Shown here piece after piece: positions 5,193-12,690 of a stretch of DNA of 12,690 nucleotides. The DNA is from CAMBDR01 sp046597185 (GTDB taxonomy: Bacteria; Pseudomonadota; Gammaproteobacteria; Burkholderiales; Burkholderiaceae_D): assembly GCA_046597185.1 (NCBI GenBank), contig JBKJLF010000762.1, positions 1-12,690 on the forward strand. The letters run 5' to 3'. The notes beneath the pieces are model-generated. The model ran no database searches, was not told the origin of the DNA, and saw nothing but the letters and a program-made list of their open reading frames with translations. Numbering within the stretch: the first letter of the stretch is position 1; the number at the start of each line of letters is the position of its first letter. Made by a program: the position numbers and the translations under genes.

Positions 5193-7352
5193 CTATTTGC
5201 TCTGCTCCAAAAATTCGTCATAAACCCAATCCTGCCCATTGTACGTCACGCCCGCTGGTACCGGGCGGATTTGCTCGGGCTTGCCCGCCAGCGCAGCGCG
5301 CATATAATCAATCCAGATCGGTAACGACAGCGTGGCCCCAAACTCGCGCCCGCCGAGCGACTTTGGCTCGTCATACCCTATCCACGCCACCCCCACGGTA
5401 TTGCCGCTATACCCGGCAAACCAACCATCCACCGCTTCGCTGGAAGTACCGGTCTTACCCGCCAAATCACGCCGTCCAAGCTTTTGCGTGGCTGTCGCCC
5501 CCGTGCCCGAGCGCACTACTTCACGCAGCATTTGATCAACCAGAAAAGCATTGCGCGCATCCAGCACGCGTTCATTTTCCTGTACCTTGGGTTGCGCTTC
5601 AAACCACACCTTGCCGCGCTGATCCACCACTTTTTGAATCAAATACGGCTTCACCGCATAGCCGCCATTGGCAAACACCGAATACGCGCCCGCCATTTGC
5701 AAAGGCGTGACCGAACCAGTGCCCAGAGCCAGGGTTAAATTTTCCGGCTGCTTGGCCAAATCAAAACCAAAGCGCGGTAAAAATTCGCGCCCGTATTGCA
5801 TGCCAATGCTTTGCAACACCCGCACCGCCACCACGTTTTTGGATTTGGCCAAACCAACCCGCAAACTCACCGAGCCATCGTAAACCTTGTCATCGTTTTG
5901 CGGCTCCCACACATTACTGCCATTGGCAATCGATAAGGGCGTGTCTTCAATCTGGCTGCCGGGGCCGATACCTTTTTCCACCGCCGCCGAATAAATAAAT
6001 GGCTTCATGGCCGAACCCGGCTGCCGCCAGGCTTGCGTTACGTGGTTGAGTTTGCTCAATTCATAATCAAACCCACCCACCATGGCTTTATACGCGCCGG
6101 TTTGCGCATCGAGCACCACAAACGCAGCCGCAACTTCGGGCAATTGGGTGATGCGCCATACACCTTTTTTATCTTGCGTCACTCTAATCACGGCACCGGG
6201 TTTGAGCTTTTTGTTGGCAATCCAACTGGCGGCAAAACGCAAGCCTTCCCCTTGAATCTCGATTTCCTGATCCAGCAGCGCAGCCCGCACTTTTTTACCG
6301 CTCACCGCCAACAGCACCGCCGCAGGCAAGTTTTCAATGTACGGGCGCGCGTTGATGGCGGCCTGGTTGCTTTGCTCCGCTTCCAGTTCCGCTTCCGGCC
6401 CCCGGTAGCCATGGCGTTGGTCGTAAGCCAGCACATTGCGCTGCACCGATTCCCACGCCACATCTTGCTCGGCTTTGTTAATGGTGGTGGTAACGCTAAT
6501 GCCGCTGGTGTAAGCCTCATCCTTGAATTGCTCAACCATGGCAAGGCGCACGATTTCTGCCACATATTGGGCATGGCTGGTCACGCTTTTGGCCGGGCGC
6601 ACTTGCAGCGATTCTTCTTTCCCGGCCTGATATTGCGCCGCCGTGATGTAGCCCAAATCCAGCATACGCTTTAACACCAGATGAGCGCGGTGTTTGGCGT
6701 AGGTCGGGTCTACCACCGGGTTGCGCAGCGACGGTGCTTTGGGCAAGCCGGCCAGCAAGGCCGATTGGGCCAAGCTCAATTCGGCCAGCGGTTTGCCAAA
6801 ATAAATATGTGCCGCACTGCCAAAACCATAGGCACGCTGGCCCAGGTAGATTTGGTTCATATACAGTTCGAGAATTTGATCTTTGTTCAGCGTCGATTCA
6901 ATTTTATACGCCAACATTACTTCAACCATTTTACGTAACTTGAGCTTTTCCTTGGTCAGAAAAAAGTCGCGCGCCACTTGCATGGTGATGGTGGAGGCAC
7001 CCTGACTCAAATGACCAGTGGTCACGGTGGAGACCATGGCGCGCAAGACGCCGATCAAATCAATGCCGGGATGCTGGTAAAAGCGCGAATCTTCAATCGC
7101 CAAAATGGCTTGCTTCATTTGCGGCGGCATGCTCTTGATGGGGATGAATTCGCGCCGCTCCTGACCAAATTCACCAATCAAGACTTGATCGGCACTATAA
7201 ATGCGCAGCGGGATTTTAGGGTGATAATCGGTCAGTTCATCCAGCGCAGGTAAATTGGGGGTGATGATGACAAAGCAAAAGCCCAGCAACAGGGCGGCGC
7301 ACAGCGCCAGGGTAGCGGCCAAGCCGACACCCCACAGGAGAATGGTTCGCAT
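5193..7352 (-). CDS. mrcA: Penicillin-binding protein 1A, bifunctional peptidoglycan synthase
   Basis: This 719-aa class A penicillin-binding protein polymerises lipid II and crosslinks the strands in the periplasm. A membrane anchor spans about 7-30. The GT51 glycosyltransferase domain shows EDSRFYQHPGID from E87 (catalytic Glu), QGASTITMQVARDF at 117-130, and the KMVEVMLAYKIE helix. A linker/OB-like region covers about 285-400. The transpeptidase domain has SAMK (S447 nucleophile, K450), SKN at 504-506 and KTG at 633-635. All catalytic motifs are intact. The length is on the short side for PBP1A (usually 750-850). The ATG at 7352 is the only usable start after an in-frame stop just upstream; its ribosome binding site is weak. 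It lies 30 bp after a small lipoprotein-like gene on the same strand, so the two may be cotranscribed. In many beta- and gammaproteobacteria mrcA is divergent from the pilM-Q cluster, which is not seen here. Confidence 0.97.
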   Translation of the reverse strand: MRTILLWGVGLAATLALCAALLLGFCFVIITPNLPALDELTDYHPKIPLRIYSADQVLIGEFGQERREFIPIKSMPPQMKQAILAIEDSRFYQHPGIDLIGVLRAMVSTVTTGHLSQGASTITMQVARDFFLTKEKLKLRKMVEVMLAYKIESTLNKDQILELYMNQIYLGQRAYGFGSAAHIYFGKPLAELSLAQSALLAGLPKAPSLRNPVVDPTYAKHRAHLVLKRMLDLGYITAAQYQAGKEESLQVRPAKSVTSHAQYVAEIVRLAMVEQFKDEAYTSGISVTTTINKAEQDVAWESVQRNVLAYDQRHGYRGPEAELEAEQSNQAAINARPYIENLPAAVLLAVSGKKVRAALLDQEIEIQGEGLRFAASWIANKKLKPGAVIRVTQDKKGVWRITQLPEVAAAFVVLDAQTGAYKAMVGGFDYELSKLNHVTQAWRQPGSAMKPFIYSAAVEKGIGPGSQIEDTPLSIANGSNVWEPQNDDKVYDGSVSLRVGLAKSKNVVAVRVLQSIGMQYGREFLPRFGFDLAKQPENLTLALGTGSVTPLQMAGAYSVFANGGYAVKPYLIQKVVDQRGKVWFEAQPKVQENERVLDARNAFLVDQMLREVVRSGTGATATQKLGRRDLAGKTGTSSEAVDGWFAGYSGNTVGVAWIGYDEPKSLGGREFGATLSLPIWIDYMRAALAGKPEQIRPVPAGVTYNGQDWVYDEFLEQSK

Positions 7353-7382
7353 GGAAGAATGAAAAGGTAATCGAAATAAGCG

Positions 7383-7796
7383 CTACAGCGACAGGGCTTG
7401 AATTTTGTGCGTATCCGTCAAGCCCAAATCCGGCGCTTCGCGATTGGCCATGATGGTGTTATACAGGCTGCGATATTTTTCGTCGTGGATTTGGGTTTTC
7501 GGGCCGGCAATTGAATCATAGGTAGTGGCCAATACTTCTTCAGGCTTGCTGCCAAACAAGGTTTGCTCGTGCGCATTGTCAGGGCAGTTACCCGCCCGGT
7601 CCCAAAACACCAGGGTGCCATCGATTAAAAACAGACGATTACGAATGTTATGGCAAGGGCTTTCTTTTGCCATGGTAATAAACGGTGCAACAGACATCGG
7701 GGGTGCTCCTTTCAGATTGCTACTACACGACCAAATTGGAAACAATCCCACCAACAATGCCAGTATTGCCAACCTGGCTAACGATCTGCGTTTCAT
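7383..7796 (-). CDS. Small putative lipoprotein of unknown function
   Basis: This protein of about 137 aa has a positively charged start, a hydrophobic core (LARLAILALLVGLFPIW) and then a Cys-Ser-Ser. That resembles a lipoprotein signal, although the residues before Cys (I-W-S) are not a perfect lipobox. The mature part contains CHNIRNRLFLIDGTLVFWDR and AGNCPDN, giving two further cysteines, and a C-terminal SLYNTIMANREAPDLGL. I do not recognise a named family, but it reads as a real, soluble, probably periplasmic domain. Two adjacent ATGs exist (7799 and 7796). GGAGG (7801-7805 on the plus strand, complemented) is only 1 nt from the first and 4 nt from the second, so the second is preferred. 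It is followed 30 bp later by mrcA on the same strand, which hints at an envelope role. Confidence 0.72.
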   Translation of the reverse strand: MKRRSLARLAILALLVGLFPIWSCSSNLKGAPPMSVAPFITMAKESPCHNIRNRLFLIDGTLVFWDRAGNCPDNAHEQTLFGSKPEEVLATTYDSIAGPKTQIHDEKYRSLYNTIMANREAPDLGLTDTHKIQALSL

Positions 7797-7837
7797 CATG
7801 CCTCCAATTACCGCTTTTGAATCAAAGCCAGAGCATA

Positions 7838-8800
7838 TCAGCTTTTATTGAATTCGACTGTTTCTTCCCAGGTTGGTGGTTCGCAACCGACCCGGCCCAC
7901 ATTCACGCTGGCAGCCGACATGGCATGGCGTAATGCACTACGTAAAAAGTCCTGGTTCAATTCTTGCAAACCTTCCACACTGTCGAGATGGCCGCAACGG
8001 TGCATATAGGCAATCAAACCGGCATGGAAGCAATCACCCGCACCCACCGTATCCACCACTTTCACCACCTTGGTGGGGGCGTAATCAACCTGATGCGCGC
8101 GCGTGAGCAAGGTGGCGGGCTGCGCACCACGGGTGATGGCGATCAGTTCGATATGGGAATCATTGAATAAATAGGTGGCCAACTCAGACACCGATTTTTT
8201 GCCCAAACCCAACACTTCAAGGTCGTCATCACTGACTTTGATGATATGGGCATGGCGCAAAGCGCGTTTCACACCTTCGATGTAGGCTTCGCGATGCTTG
8301 ACCGCGCTCGCGCGTAAATTGGCATCAATCGACACCAGCGCGCCGCGATTGGTGGCCGCGCGCATGGTGGTCAGGATTTTTTGCAAATCTTCCGGCACCA
8401 GGGCCAAGCCACCGGAATGCAATAAGCGCAATTGATCCGGGAAGGAGGCAACCAATAATTCGGCGCTGATATCGCGATCAGCCACATCCTGGCGGTAAAA
8501 AGTATAGCCAGGCACACCTTGCGCATCGGTATGCACCACCGCCATCGAGGTGGCGCAGGCGCTTTTGATCGAGGTGCCAAACAACACCCCGGCCGATTGC
8601 AGGCGTTGGGCAAATAATTTCCCGAAATGATCTTCAGACAGGCGATTGAGGTAAGTCGTGAGTACCCCTTGGCGCGCCAGACCCAGTGTCATATTGCAGA
8701 CCGAACCACCCAGGCAAGCTTGATATTGCCCGGATGGAAGTTCTATCATATCAACCAGGGCTTCACCAATAGTCGCAATTGTCGAACGCTTTGCCGCCAT
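7838..8800 (-). CDS. PfkB-family sugar kinase (fructokinase/ribokinase-like)
   Basis: This 320-aa protein is a ribokinase/PfkB-superfamily kinase that transfers phosphate from ATP to a sugar or related substrate. It begins with the IGEALVDMIE strand, where D17 is a typical substrate-binding Asp, and GG at 31-32 in CLGGSVCNMTLGLARQG forms the N-terminal signature. SIDANLR at 158-163 is the usual D-x-N-x-R. DTVGAGDCF at 250-258 is the C-terminal PfkB signature with catalytic base D256 and the anion hole. Fructokinase is the best guess from the overall pattern, but sugar specificity cannot be read with certainty. AAGGAA lies about 6 nt before ATG 8800. gpsA, on the same strand, ends 36 bp upstream, so the kinase is probably transcribed after gpsA. 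Confidence 0.9.
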   Translation of the reverse strand: MAAKRSTIATIGEALVDMIELPSGQYQACLGGSVCNMTLGLARQGVLTTYLNRLSEDHFGKLFAQRLQSAGVLFGTSIKSACATSMAVVHTDAQGVPGYTFYRQDVADRDISAELLVASFPDQLRLLHSGGLALVPEDLQKILTTMRAATNRGALVSIDANLRASAVKHREAYIEGVKRALRHAHIIKVSDDDLEVLGLGKKSVSELATYLFNDSHIELIAITRGAQPATLLTRAHQVDYAPTKVVKVVDTVGAGDCFHAGLIAYMHRCGHLDSVEGLQELNQDFLRSALRHAMSAASVNVGRVGCEPPTWEETVEFNKS

Positions 8801-8836
8801 AATAATTCCTTACTGATTGCTCTGTGCAAAATCGGA

Positions 8837-9853
8837 TTAGGTTGCTTCATCTCTGGGGTCACGCGCCATCAGCCGCGCAACCATTTGCTGTACTGCATCG
8901 CCGTCAAACAACACGCCCGCTACGGCATTGGTGAGCGGCATTTCAATTTCCAGGCTGGCGGCCAGCGCGCGCACTGCACGCGCGCACGGCACACCTTCGG
9001 CGACATGGCCCAGTTCGCTGACGATCTGGGCCAAAGGCTTGCCCGCAGCTAAACCCAGGCCCACGCGGCGGTTACGCGACAAGTCACCAGTACAGGTTAA
9101 AATCAAGTCGCCAATCCCGGTCAAGCCCATAAAGGTTTCACTGTGCCCACCCAATTTGGTGCCTAAACGCCGAATTTCTGCCAAACCCCGCGTGATCAGG
9201 GCCGCACGCGCATTCAAACCCAAGCCCAAGCCGTCGGCAACGCCGGTGGCAATGGCCAAAATGTTTTTAACCGCGCCGCCTACTTCAACCCCAATTACAT
9301 CGGTGCTGCTGTAAATGCGCATCGCGCCGCCATGACAACTGGCCACCACTTTCTCGCGTAGCGCTGCCGATTCAGAGGCAATCGTCAGCGCGCACGGCAA
9401 ACCTTGCGCCACTTCTTGCGCAAACGAAGGGCCGGACAATACGCCGATTGGCAAATCAGGCCCCAATATTTCACGCACAATTTGATGCGGCAGCTTTTGG
9501 CTATCCGTTTCAAAACCTTTACATAGCCAAATTAAATTGGCAATGTCAGAGTGTTGCATTTGCGTCACTAGCGGCCGCAAACCTGCCACCGGACTGCCGA
9601 GAATTAACAACCCCGGCCCGGCAGCGCCTGAGCGCGCATGCACCAGCGCGGCATCAAAATCAGCCGTCACTTGCAAACCCGGCGGGAACGCATGGCCGGG
9701 CAAATAAGCGCGGTTTTCACGTGCCAGTGCCATCGCCTGCATTGCGCCAGCATCACGCCCCCATAGCAGTACACGATGGTGCTGCGCGAGGCTAATCGCT
9801 ACCGCACTACCCCATGCACCCGCACCGAGTATGGTCAGGTTCATTGCATTCAC
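8837..9853 (-). CDS. gpsA: Glycerol-3-phosphate dehydrogenase [NAD(P)+]
   Basis: GpsA reduces dihydroxyacetone phosphate to sn-glycerol 3-phosphate in the cytoplasm, giving the backbone for phospholipids. The 338-aa protein has the nucleotide-binding GAGAWGSA at 10-17 and LIWLCKGFE with K112. It also has GVLSGPSFAQEVAQGLP at 137-152, the catalytic lysine in GGAVKN (K196), and the GLGLNARAALITRGLAE substrate-binding helix at 209-225. GLTGIGDLILTCTGDLSRNR follows. The length is normal for the family (330-340). Two starts compete: GTG at 9853, which has AGGA 5 nt upstream, and ATG at 9844 (MNLTILGAGAWG), which fits the usual N-terminus better but has no ribosome binding site. The former is given. 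It stands in the conserved secB neighbourhood. Confidence 0.97.
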   Translation of the reverse strand: MNAMNLTILGAGAWGSAVAISLAQHHRVLLWGRDAGAMQAMALARENRAYLPGHAFPPGLQVTADFDAALVHARSGAAGPGLLILGSPVAGLRPLVTQMQHSDIANLIWLCKGFETDSQKLPHQIVREILGPDLPIGVLSGPSFAQEVAQGLPCALTIASESAALREKVVASCHGGAMRIYSSTDVIGVEVGGAVKNILAIATGVADGLGLGLNARAALITRGLAEIRRLGTKLGGHSETFMGLTGIGDLILTCTGDLSRNRRVGLGLAAGKPLAQIVSELGHVAEGVPCARAVRALAASLEIEMPLTNAVAGVLFDGDAVQQMVARLMARDPRDEAT

Positions 9854-9925
9854 ATTATTCCTGGCATCTTGTTTAATCTAATCGCCAATTATGTCCGAGT
9901 TAGCCGTTTCATTCAAGCGTTCGCG

Positions 9926-10375
9926 TCAGATACCCCAAATTTCATTCACTTTCACGTAACCAGTTAAGCCGTCACGGTGCTTCACTTTCAGCCATCCCGA
10001 CGCTGGCGGCTCGCCCAATTCGAGCAAAACGCCTTTTTCGGCAGTAAATACGATAAACCCTGCTTCATCCGCTGTGGCACGAATTTTGGCGCTCGCCACT
10101 TGTACCAATACATTGCGTTTATTGCTCAGGGCTTTCGATTCCAGCCAGGCCAAACCGCCGCTGGCATCGCGCACTTTGCTCCATTCGCCATAAGTGAGCA
10201 CCACTTCAACCGGCATACCACGCGGCGCGATGAATACTTTTTTCCCTTTTTGCGAAGGCGCGTCAAACATGGTGGCAGGCGCGTTGGCAACGGATTTAAA
10301 TTCCAGGGCAGCGCAAACACTGGTGGCCAAACTCAAGCCACAGAAAATCAAAGCAGATAAGCGAAATGAGAGCAT
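9926..10375 (-). CDS. Exported double bacterial SH3-domain protein
   Basis: This 149-aa protein has a Sec signal peptide (MLSFRLSALIFCGLSLATSVCA, cleavage near residue 22). Two SH3b-like repeats follow. The first runs about 26-80 and contains ATMFDAPSQKGKKVFI, VEVVLTYGEWSKVRDASG and LAWLESKAL. The second runs about 88-149 and contains AKIRATADEAG, GVLLELGEP, GWLKVKHRDGLTGYVKVNEIWGI. Such domains usually bind peptidoglycan or proteins in the periplasm; the specific role is unknown. ATG 10375 was chosen because it puts the signal peptide at the N-terminus. A GTG at 10423 would add 16 residues and falls inside a hairpin (10420-10446). No strong ribosome binding site is seen at either. It lies between secB and gpsA, all on the minus strand. 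Confidence 0.85.
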   Translation of the reverse strand: MLSFRLSALIFCGLSLATSVCAALEFKSVANAPATMFDAPSQKGKKVFIAPRGMPVEVVLTYGEWSKVRDASGGLAWLESKALSNKRNVLVQVASAKIRATADEAGFIVFTAEKGVLLELGEPPASGWLKVKHRDGLTGYVKVNEIWGI

Positions 10376-10419
10376 GTTATCAAACAAATTAAACCTACTG
10401 GTATCAACTAAAACCAACA

Positions 10420-10446
10420 GCACACTTTACGTCAAATAAAGTGTGC
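10420..10446. terminator. 10-bp perfect hairpin after secB
   Basis: GCACACTTTA (10420-10429) pairs with TAAAGTGTGC (10437-10446) around a 7-nt loop. It lies about 60 bp beyond the secB stop and before the SH3 gene, both on the minus strand. In that direction it is followed by TGTTGGTTTTAG, an imperfect T-rich stretch. It may be a partial terminator or a processing structure. Confidence 0.45.
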
Positions 10447-10504
10447 CGTGCTTTTTACTGCATTTTTAGCGCAGTCTGGTGCAACTTAGTGTAGCTCAGC
10501 GTGC

Positions 10505-10966
10505 TTAGTGCGCCGCGCCATTTGGGGCTTGTTCTGCCATCGATTGCAGGCGTTGTTGATAAAACGCTTCGAAATTGATTTCGGCCAAATGGATCGGTGG
10601 GAAGCCGGCGCGGGTGATCACGTCAGCAATATTGGCGCGCAGGTAAGGATACAAAATGGTGGGGCAGCCAATGCCCAGCATCGGGTCCATTTGCTCTTCA
10701 GGAATATTGCGTGCTTCGAAAATACCAGCTTGCTTGCCTTCAACCAAAAACGCCACCTTGTCTTTGATTTTTGCCGTCACGGTGATGGTGACCGTGGTTT
10801 CATAAATGCCATCGGCCAATTTTTCGCCGCCGACATCCAGCGCCACTTCAATTGCCGGGCCTTCTTGCTCCAAAAAGATGGAAGGGGAATTAGGTTGCTC
10901 CAACGACATGTCCTTCAAATAGACGCGTTGGATTTGGAATACGGGTTGTTGGTTTTCGTCAGCCAT
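10505..10966 (-). CDS. secB: Protein-export chaperone SecB
   Basis: SecB is a tetrameric cytoplasmic chaperone that keeps preproteins unfolded and hands them to SecA. The 153-aa length is typical. Recognisable parts are FQIQRVYLKDMSLEQPNSP near 10-28, the beta-rich core with YETTVTITVTAKIKDKVAFLVE, QAGIFEARNIPEEQMDPMLGIGCPTILYPYLRANIADVITRAGFPP near 79-124, and a helical C-terminus with NFEAFYQQRL. The family's aromatic and Leu/Pro residues in the ILYPYLR region are intact. It lies downstream of rhodanese and grxC on the same strand, an arrangement common in betaproteobacteria. Confidence 0.98.
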   Translation of the reverse strand: MADENQQPVFQIQRVYLKDMSLEQPNSPSIFLEQEGPAIEVALDVGGEKLADGIYETTVTITVTAKIKDKVAFLVEGKQAGIFEARNIPEEQMDPMLGIGCPTILYPYLRANIADVITRAGFPPIHLAEINFEAFYQQRLQSMAEQAPNGAAH

Positions 10967-11060
10967 GGAACACTTTCGTTTGGATTAAAAATGAACGGCA
11001 CAAGCCATTCGGGTAGAATTTGAAGCGTAAAAATTCAAAAGTATGAATAGTACAAGAGAA

Positions 11061-11321
11061 TCAGCCATTTTGCAGCAGTAAATCGAGCTTTCCTGCCTTT
11101 TCCAGTGCATATAAATCGTCATACCCGCCAACATGTGTCTCACCGATGTAAATTTGTGGCACAGTGCGGCGTCCGGTTCGTTGCATCATTTCTTGTCGCC
11201 GCTCAGGAAATTGATCGACCCGGATCTTTTCGATTTGTACCCCTTTCGAGGTTAACAAGCGATCAGCCATAACGCAATATGGGCAGACTGCAGTACTATA
11301 CATGATGACAGGGTTGTTCAT
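11061..11321 (-). CDS. grxC: Glutaredoxin 3
   Basis: This 86-aa thiol oxidoreductase reduces protein disulfides and glutathione mixed disulfides with glutathione in the cytoplasm. It has a CPYC dithiol active site (C13, C16), TVPQ with the cis-proline P55, and a glutathione-binding GG-Y-D-D segment near 65-70, followed by the C-terminal helix. The length matches the family. ATG 11321 gives MNNPVIMYSTAVCPYC, the normal start. A TTG at 11339 would add six residues without support. It is placed between the rhodanese gene and secB on the same strand. Confidence 0.96.
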   Translation of the reverse strand: MNNPVIMYSTAVCPYCVMADRLLTSKGVQIEKIRVDQFPERRQEMMQRTGRRTVPQIYIGETHVGGYDDLYALEKAGKLDLLLQNG

Positions 11322-11386
11322 GAAAACTCTTTCTTGCAAAAGCTGAAAATGGTGTTGCCTGTTAAAAATTCAAGAGGAAAGCAAAA

Positions 11387-11797
11387 CTATTTGGTGGTGG
11401 GCAAACCGGCAGCTTGCCAGGCTGCCAAACCGCCATCCAGCCGCACCGCCCGCTCAAACCCGGCAGCCTGTAAAATCGTGGTGGCTCGCGCCGATAAATT
11501 GCCGGTGCCGCACACCACAATCACCGCTTGGGCTTTAAACTTGTTCAACTCGCTGATGCGGGTCGATAAGTCGGCCAAAGCAATGTTTTTGGCATCACGC
11601 ACATGCCCCAGGGCAAATTCATCGCTGCTACGCACATCGAGAATCAGCGATTTGCCCTGATTCATCAATTGTGTGGCTTGCAAGGGTGACGCTTTCGCGC
11701 CGCGACTTTGTAGCGATAAAAACAACAAAGCCGCGCCAGAACTCAGGGCAAGGACGAGTAAAAATATATTGGTAGTATTATCAAAGATGAATTTCAC
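11387..11797 (-). CDS. Membrane-anchored rhodanese-domain protein
   Basis: This 136-aa protein has one N-terminal membrane segment (about 11-29) and a single rhodanese domain. The domain shows LILDVRSSDEFALGHVRDAKNIAL near 51-74 and an active-site loop VVCGTGNLSAR with Cys96, followed by the RLDGGLAAWQAAGLP C-terminal motif. Rhodanese domains carry sulfane sulfur on this cysteine; the acceptor here is unknown. The start is GTG at 11797, with GAG about 6 nt upstream. It is the first gene of the rhodanese-grxC-secB row, divergent from gpmA, and the same order is seen in many Burkholderiales. Confidence 0.93.
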   Translation of the reverse strand: MKFIFDNTTNIFLLVLALSSGAALLFLSLQSRGAKASPLQATQLMNQGKSLILDVRSSDEFALGHVRDAKNIALADLSTRISELNKFKAQAVIVVCGTGNLSARATTILQAAGFERAVRLDGGLAAWQAAGLPTTK

Positions 11798-11914
11798 GGT
11801 AGCTCAATGGTTGTTTCAACTCCGGCATTATAAAATAGAAGTCGCAACACAGTTTCAAAAACTTTTTTTGGCGCGATTTTCCCCTCCATCCTCCATTTTA
11901 CTTGGTTTTTTATT
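11798..11914. promoter_or_regulatory. Divergent intergenic region, rhodanese row and gpmA
   Basis: This 117-bp AT-rich region lies between the start of the rhodanese gene (minus) and gpmA (plus), so promoters for both should be here. I cannot pick clear -35/-10 pairs with normal spacing. No strong Shine-Dalgarno precedes the gpmA ATG. Confidence 0.45.
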
Positions 11915-12661
11915 ATGTACAAAATCGTTTTTATGCGTCACGGTGAATCTACTTGGAATTTAGACAACCGTTTTACTGGCTGGACCGATGTCGATTTGAC
12001 GGCAAAAGGCCAAGCCGAAGCCATTCAGGCCGGCAAATTATTGCAAGAAGCCGGGTTTGTGTTTGATCTGGCCTACACTTCGGTGTTAAAACGTGCGATT
12101 CGCACCCTGTGGCTCACGCTCGACACCATGGATTTAATGTGGTTGCCAGTAAAGCATGATTGGCGCTTGAACGAACGCCATTATGGCGCGTTGCAAGGCA
12201 TGGACAAAGCCGAAACCGCCGCCAAATATGGCGATGCGCAAGTATTGGTGTGGCGGCGCAGTTATGACACCCCGCCCGAGGCACTGGCGGCCGGCGATAG
12301 CCGCGCCTCCTTCGACGACCCGCGCTATGCCGCTTTAAGCCGCGCGCAAATTCCCCTCACCGAGTGCTTAAAAGACACAGTCGCGCGCGTGATGCCCGCT
12401 TGGGACGAAGAAATTGCCCCCGCCATCAAGAGTGGTAAGCGTATTTTGATTTCTGCCCATGGCAATAGTTTGCGCGCTTTAATCAAAATGCTCGATGGCA
12501 TTAGCGATGAAGCCATTGTTGGCTTGAATATCCCGAATGGCCAGCCTTTGGTGTATGAGTTGGATGAAAACTTAAAACCGATCAAGAGCTATTATTTGGG
12601 CGATCCGGCCGCCATTGCTGCCGCCCTGGCAGCGGTTGCCAACCAGGGTAAGGCGAAATAA
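11915..12661 (+). CDS. gpmA: 2,3-bisphosphoglycerate-dependent phosphoglycerate mutase
   Basis: GpmA interconverts 3- and 2-phosphoglycerate in glycolysis and gluconeogenesis through a phosphohistidine intermediate. The 248-aa protein has the RHGES signature at 8-12 with the phosphorylated H9, NRFTGWTDVDLT at 18-29, and LKRAIRT near 58-64. It also has LNERHYGALQG with E87 at 85-95 and the second catalytic histidine H182 in SAHGNSLRAL. The length is normal for the cofactor-dependent enzyme. There is no clear ribosome binding site in the T-rich leader before ATG 11915. It is divergent from the rhodanese-grxC-secB row, as in related betaproteobacteria. Confidence 0.98.
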   Translation: MYKIVFMRHGESTWNLDNRFTGWTDVDLTAKGQAEAIQAGKLLQEAGFVFDLAYTSVLKRAIRTLWLTLDTMDLMWLPVKHDWRLNERHYGALQGMDKAETAAKYGDAQVLVWRRSYDTPPEALAAGDSRASFDDPRYAALSRAQIPLTECLKDTVARVMPAWDEEIAPAIKSGKRILISAHGNSLRALIKMLDGISDEAIVGLNIPNGQPLVYELDENLKPIKSYYLGDPAAIAAALAAVANQGKAK

Positions 12662-12690
12662 GCGCATGACTTATGTTCGGCATTCGTGGC

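Noticed and set aside
6033..6674. Long plus-strand open frame of 213 codons
   Set aside because: It lies wholly inside mrcA on the opposite strand, whose catalytic motifs are intact, so it is a shadow frame.
12662..12690. Possible start of the next plus-strand gene after gpmA (ATG at 12666 or 12674)
   Set aside because: Only 29 bases remain, which is too little to support a coding call.

Overview
The window looks like chromosomal DNA from a betaproteobacterium, most likely Burkholderiales and perhaps Oxalobacteraceae-like with moderate GC. The evidence is the gene set and order on the right side: phosphoglycerate mutase divergent from rhodanese, grxC, secB and then gpsA. The proteins also look betaproteobacterial. 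The assignment is inferred from gene order and protein character; no search was run.

Left part (1-2350): an AT-richer stretch without a convincing gene (1-476) holds degenerate repeats that may be remnants of a mobile element. It is followed on the minus strand by a two-gene operon: an NAD-dependent epimerase-like SDR protein whose stop overlaps the GTG start of a DTW-domain tRNA-modifying enzyme. The DTW gene opens with a 12-bp tandem repeat that gives it a low-complexity N-terminal extension.

Middle part (2165-5192): a BlaI/MecI-family repressor gene on the plus strand is divergent from the epimerase. The shared intergenic region carries three ATCTAG-type sites exactly 14 bp apart, including an 18-bp perfect palindrome, which is a good operator candidate. 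The partner antirepressor gene (M56/BlaR1 type) that should follow is broken: only its membrane-start head and a coiled-coil tail remain, out of frame with each other, and the tail contains a further stop. After a 410-bp gap with several hairpins comes a two-gene plus-strand unit of unknown function. It consists of a 119-aa protein without a signal peptide and a 366-aa exported, probably outer-membrane protein whose gene carries a C8 tract. This pair looks compositionally different from its surroundings and is the least explained part of the window.

Right part (5193-12690): conserved housekeeping genes. On the minus strand are penicillin-binding protein 1A (mrcA), a small lipoprotein-like protein directly upstream of it, a PfkB sugar kinase, gpsA, an exported double-SH3 protein, secB, grxC and a membrane-anchored rhodanese. 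gpmA reads on the plus strand at the end. These cover peptidoglycan synthesis, sugar phosphorylation, phospholipid precursor synthesis, protein export, thiol redox chemistry and glycolysis. No tRNA, rRNA or CRISPR array was recognised.
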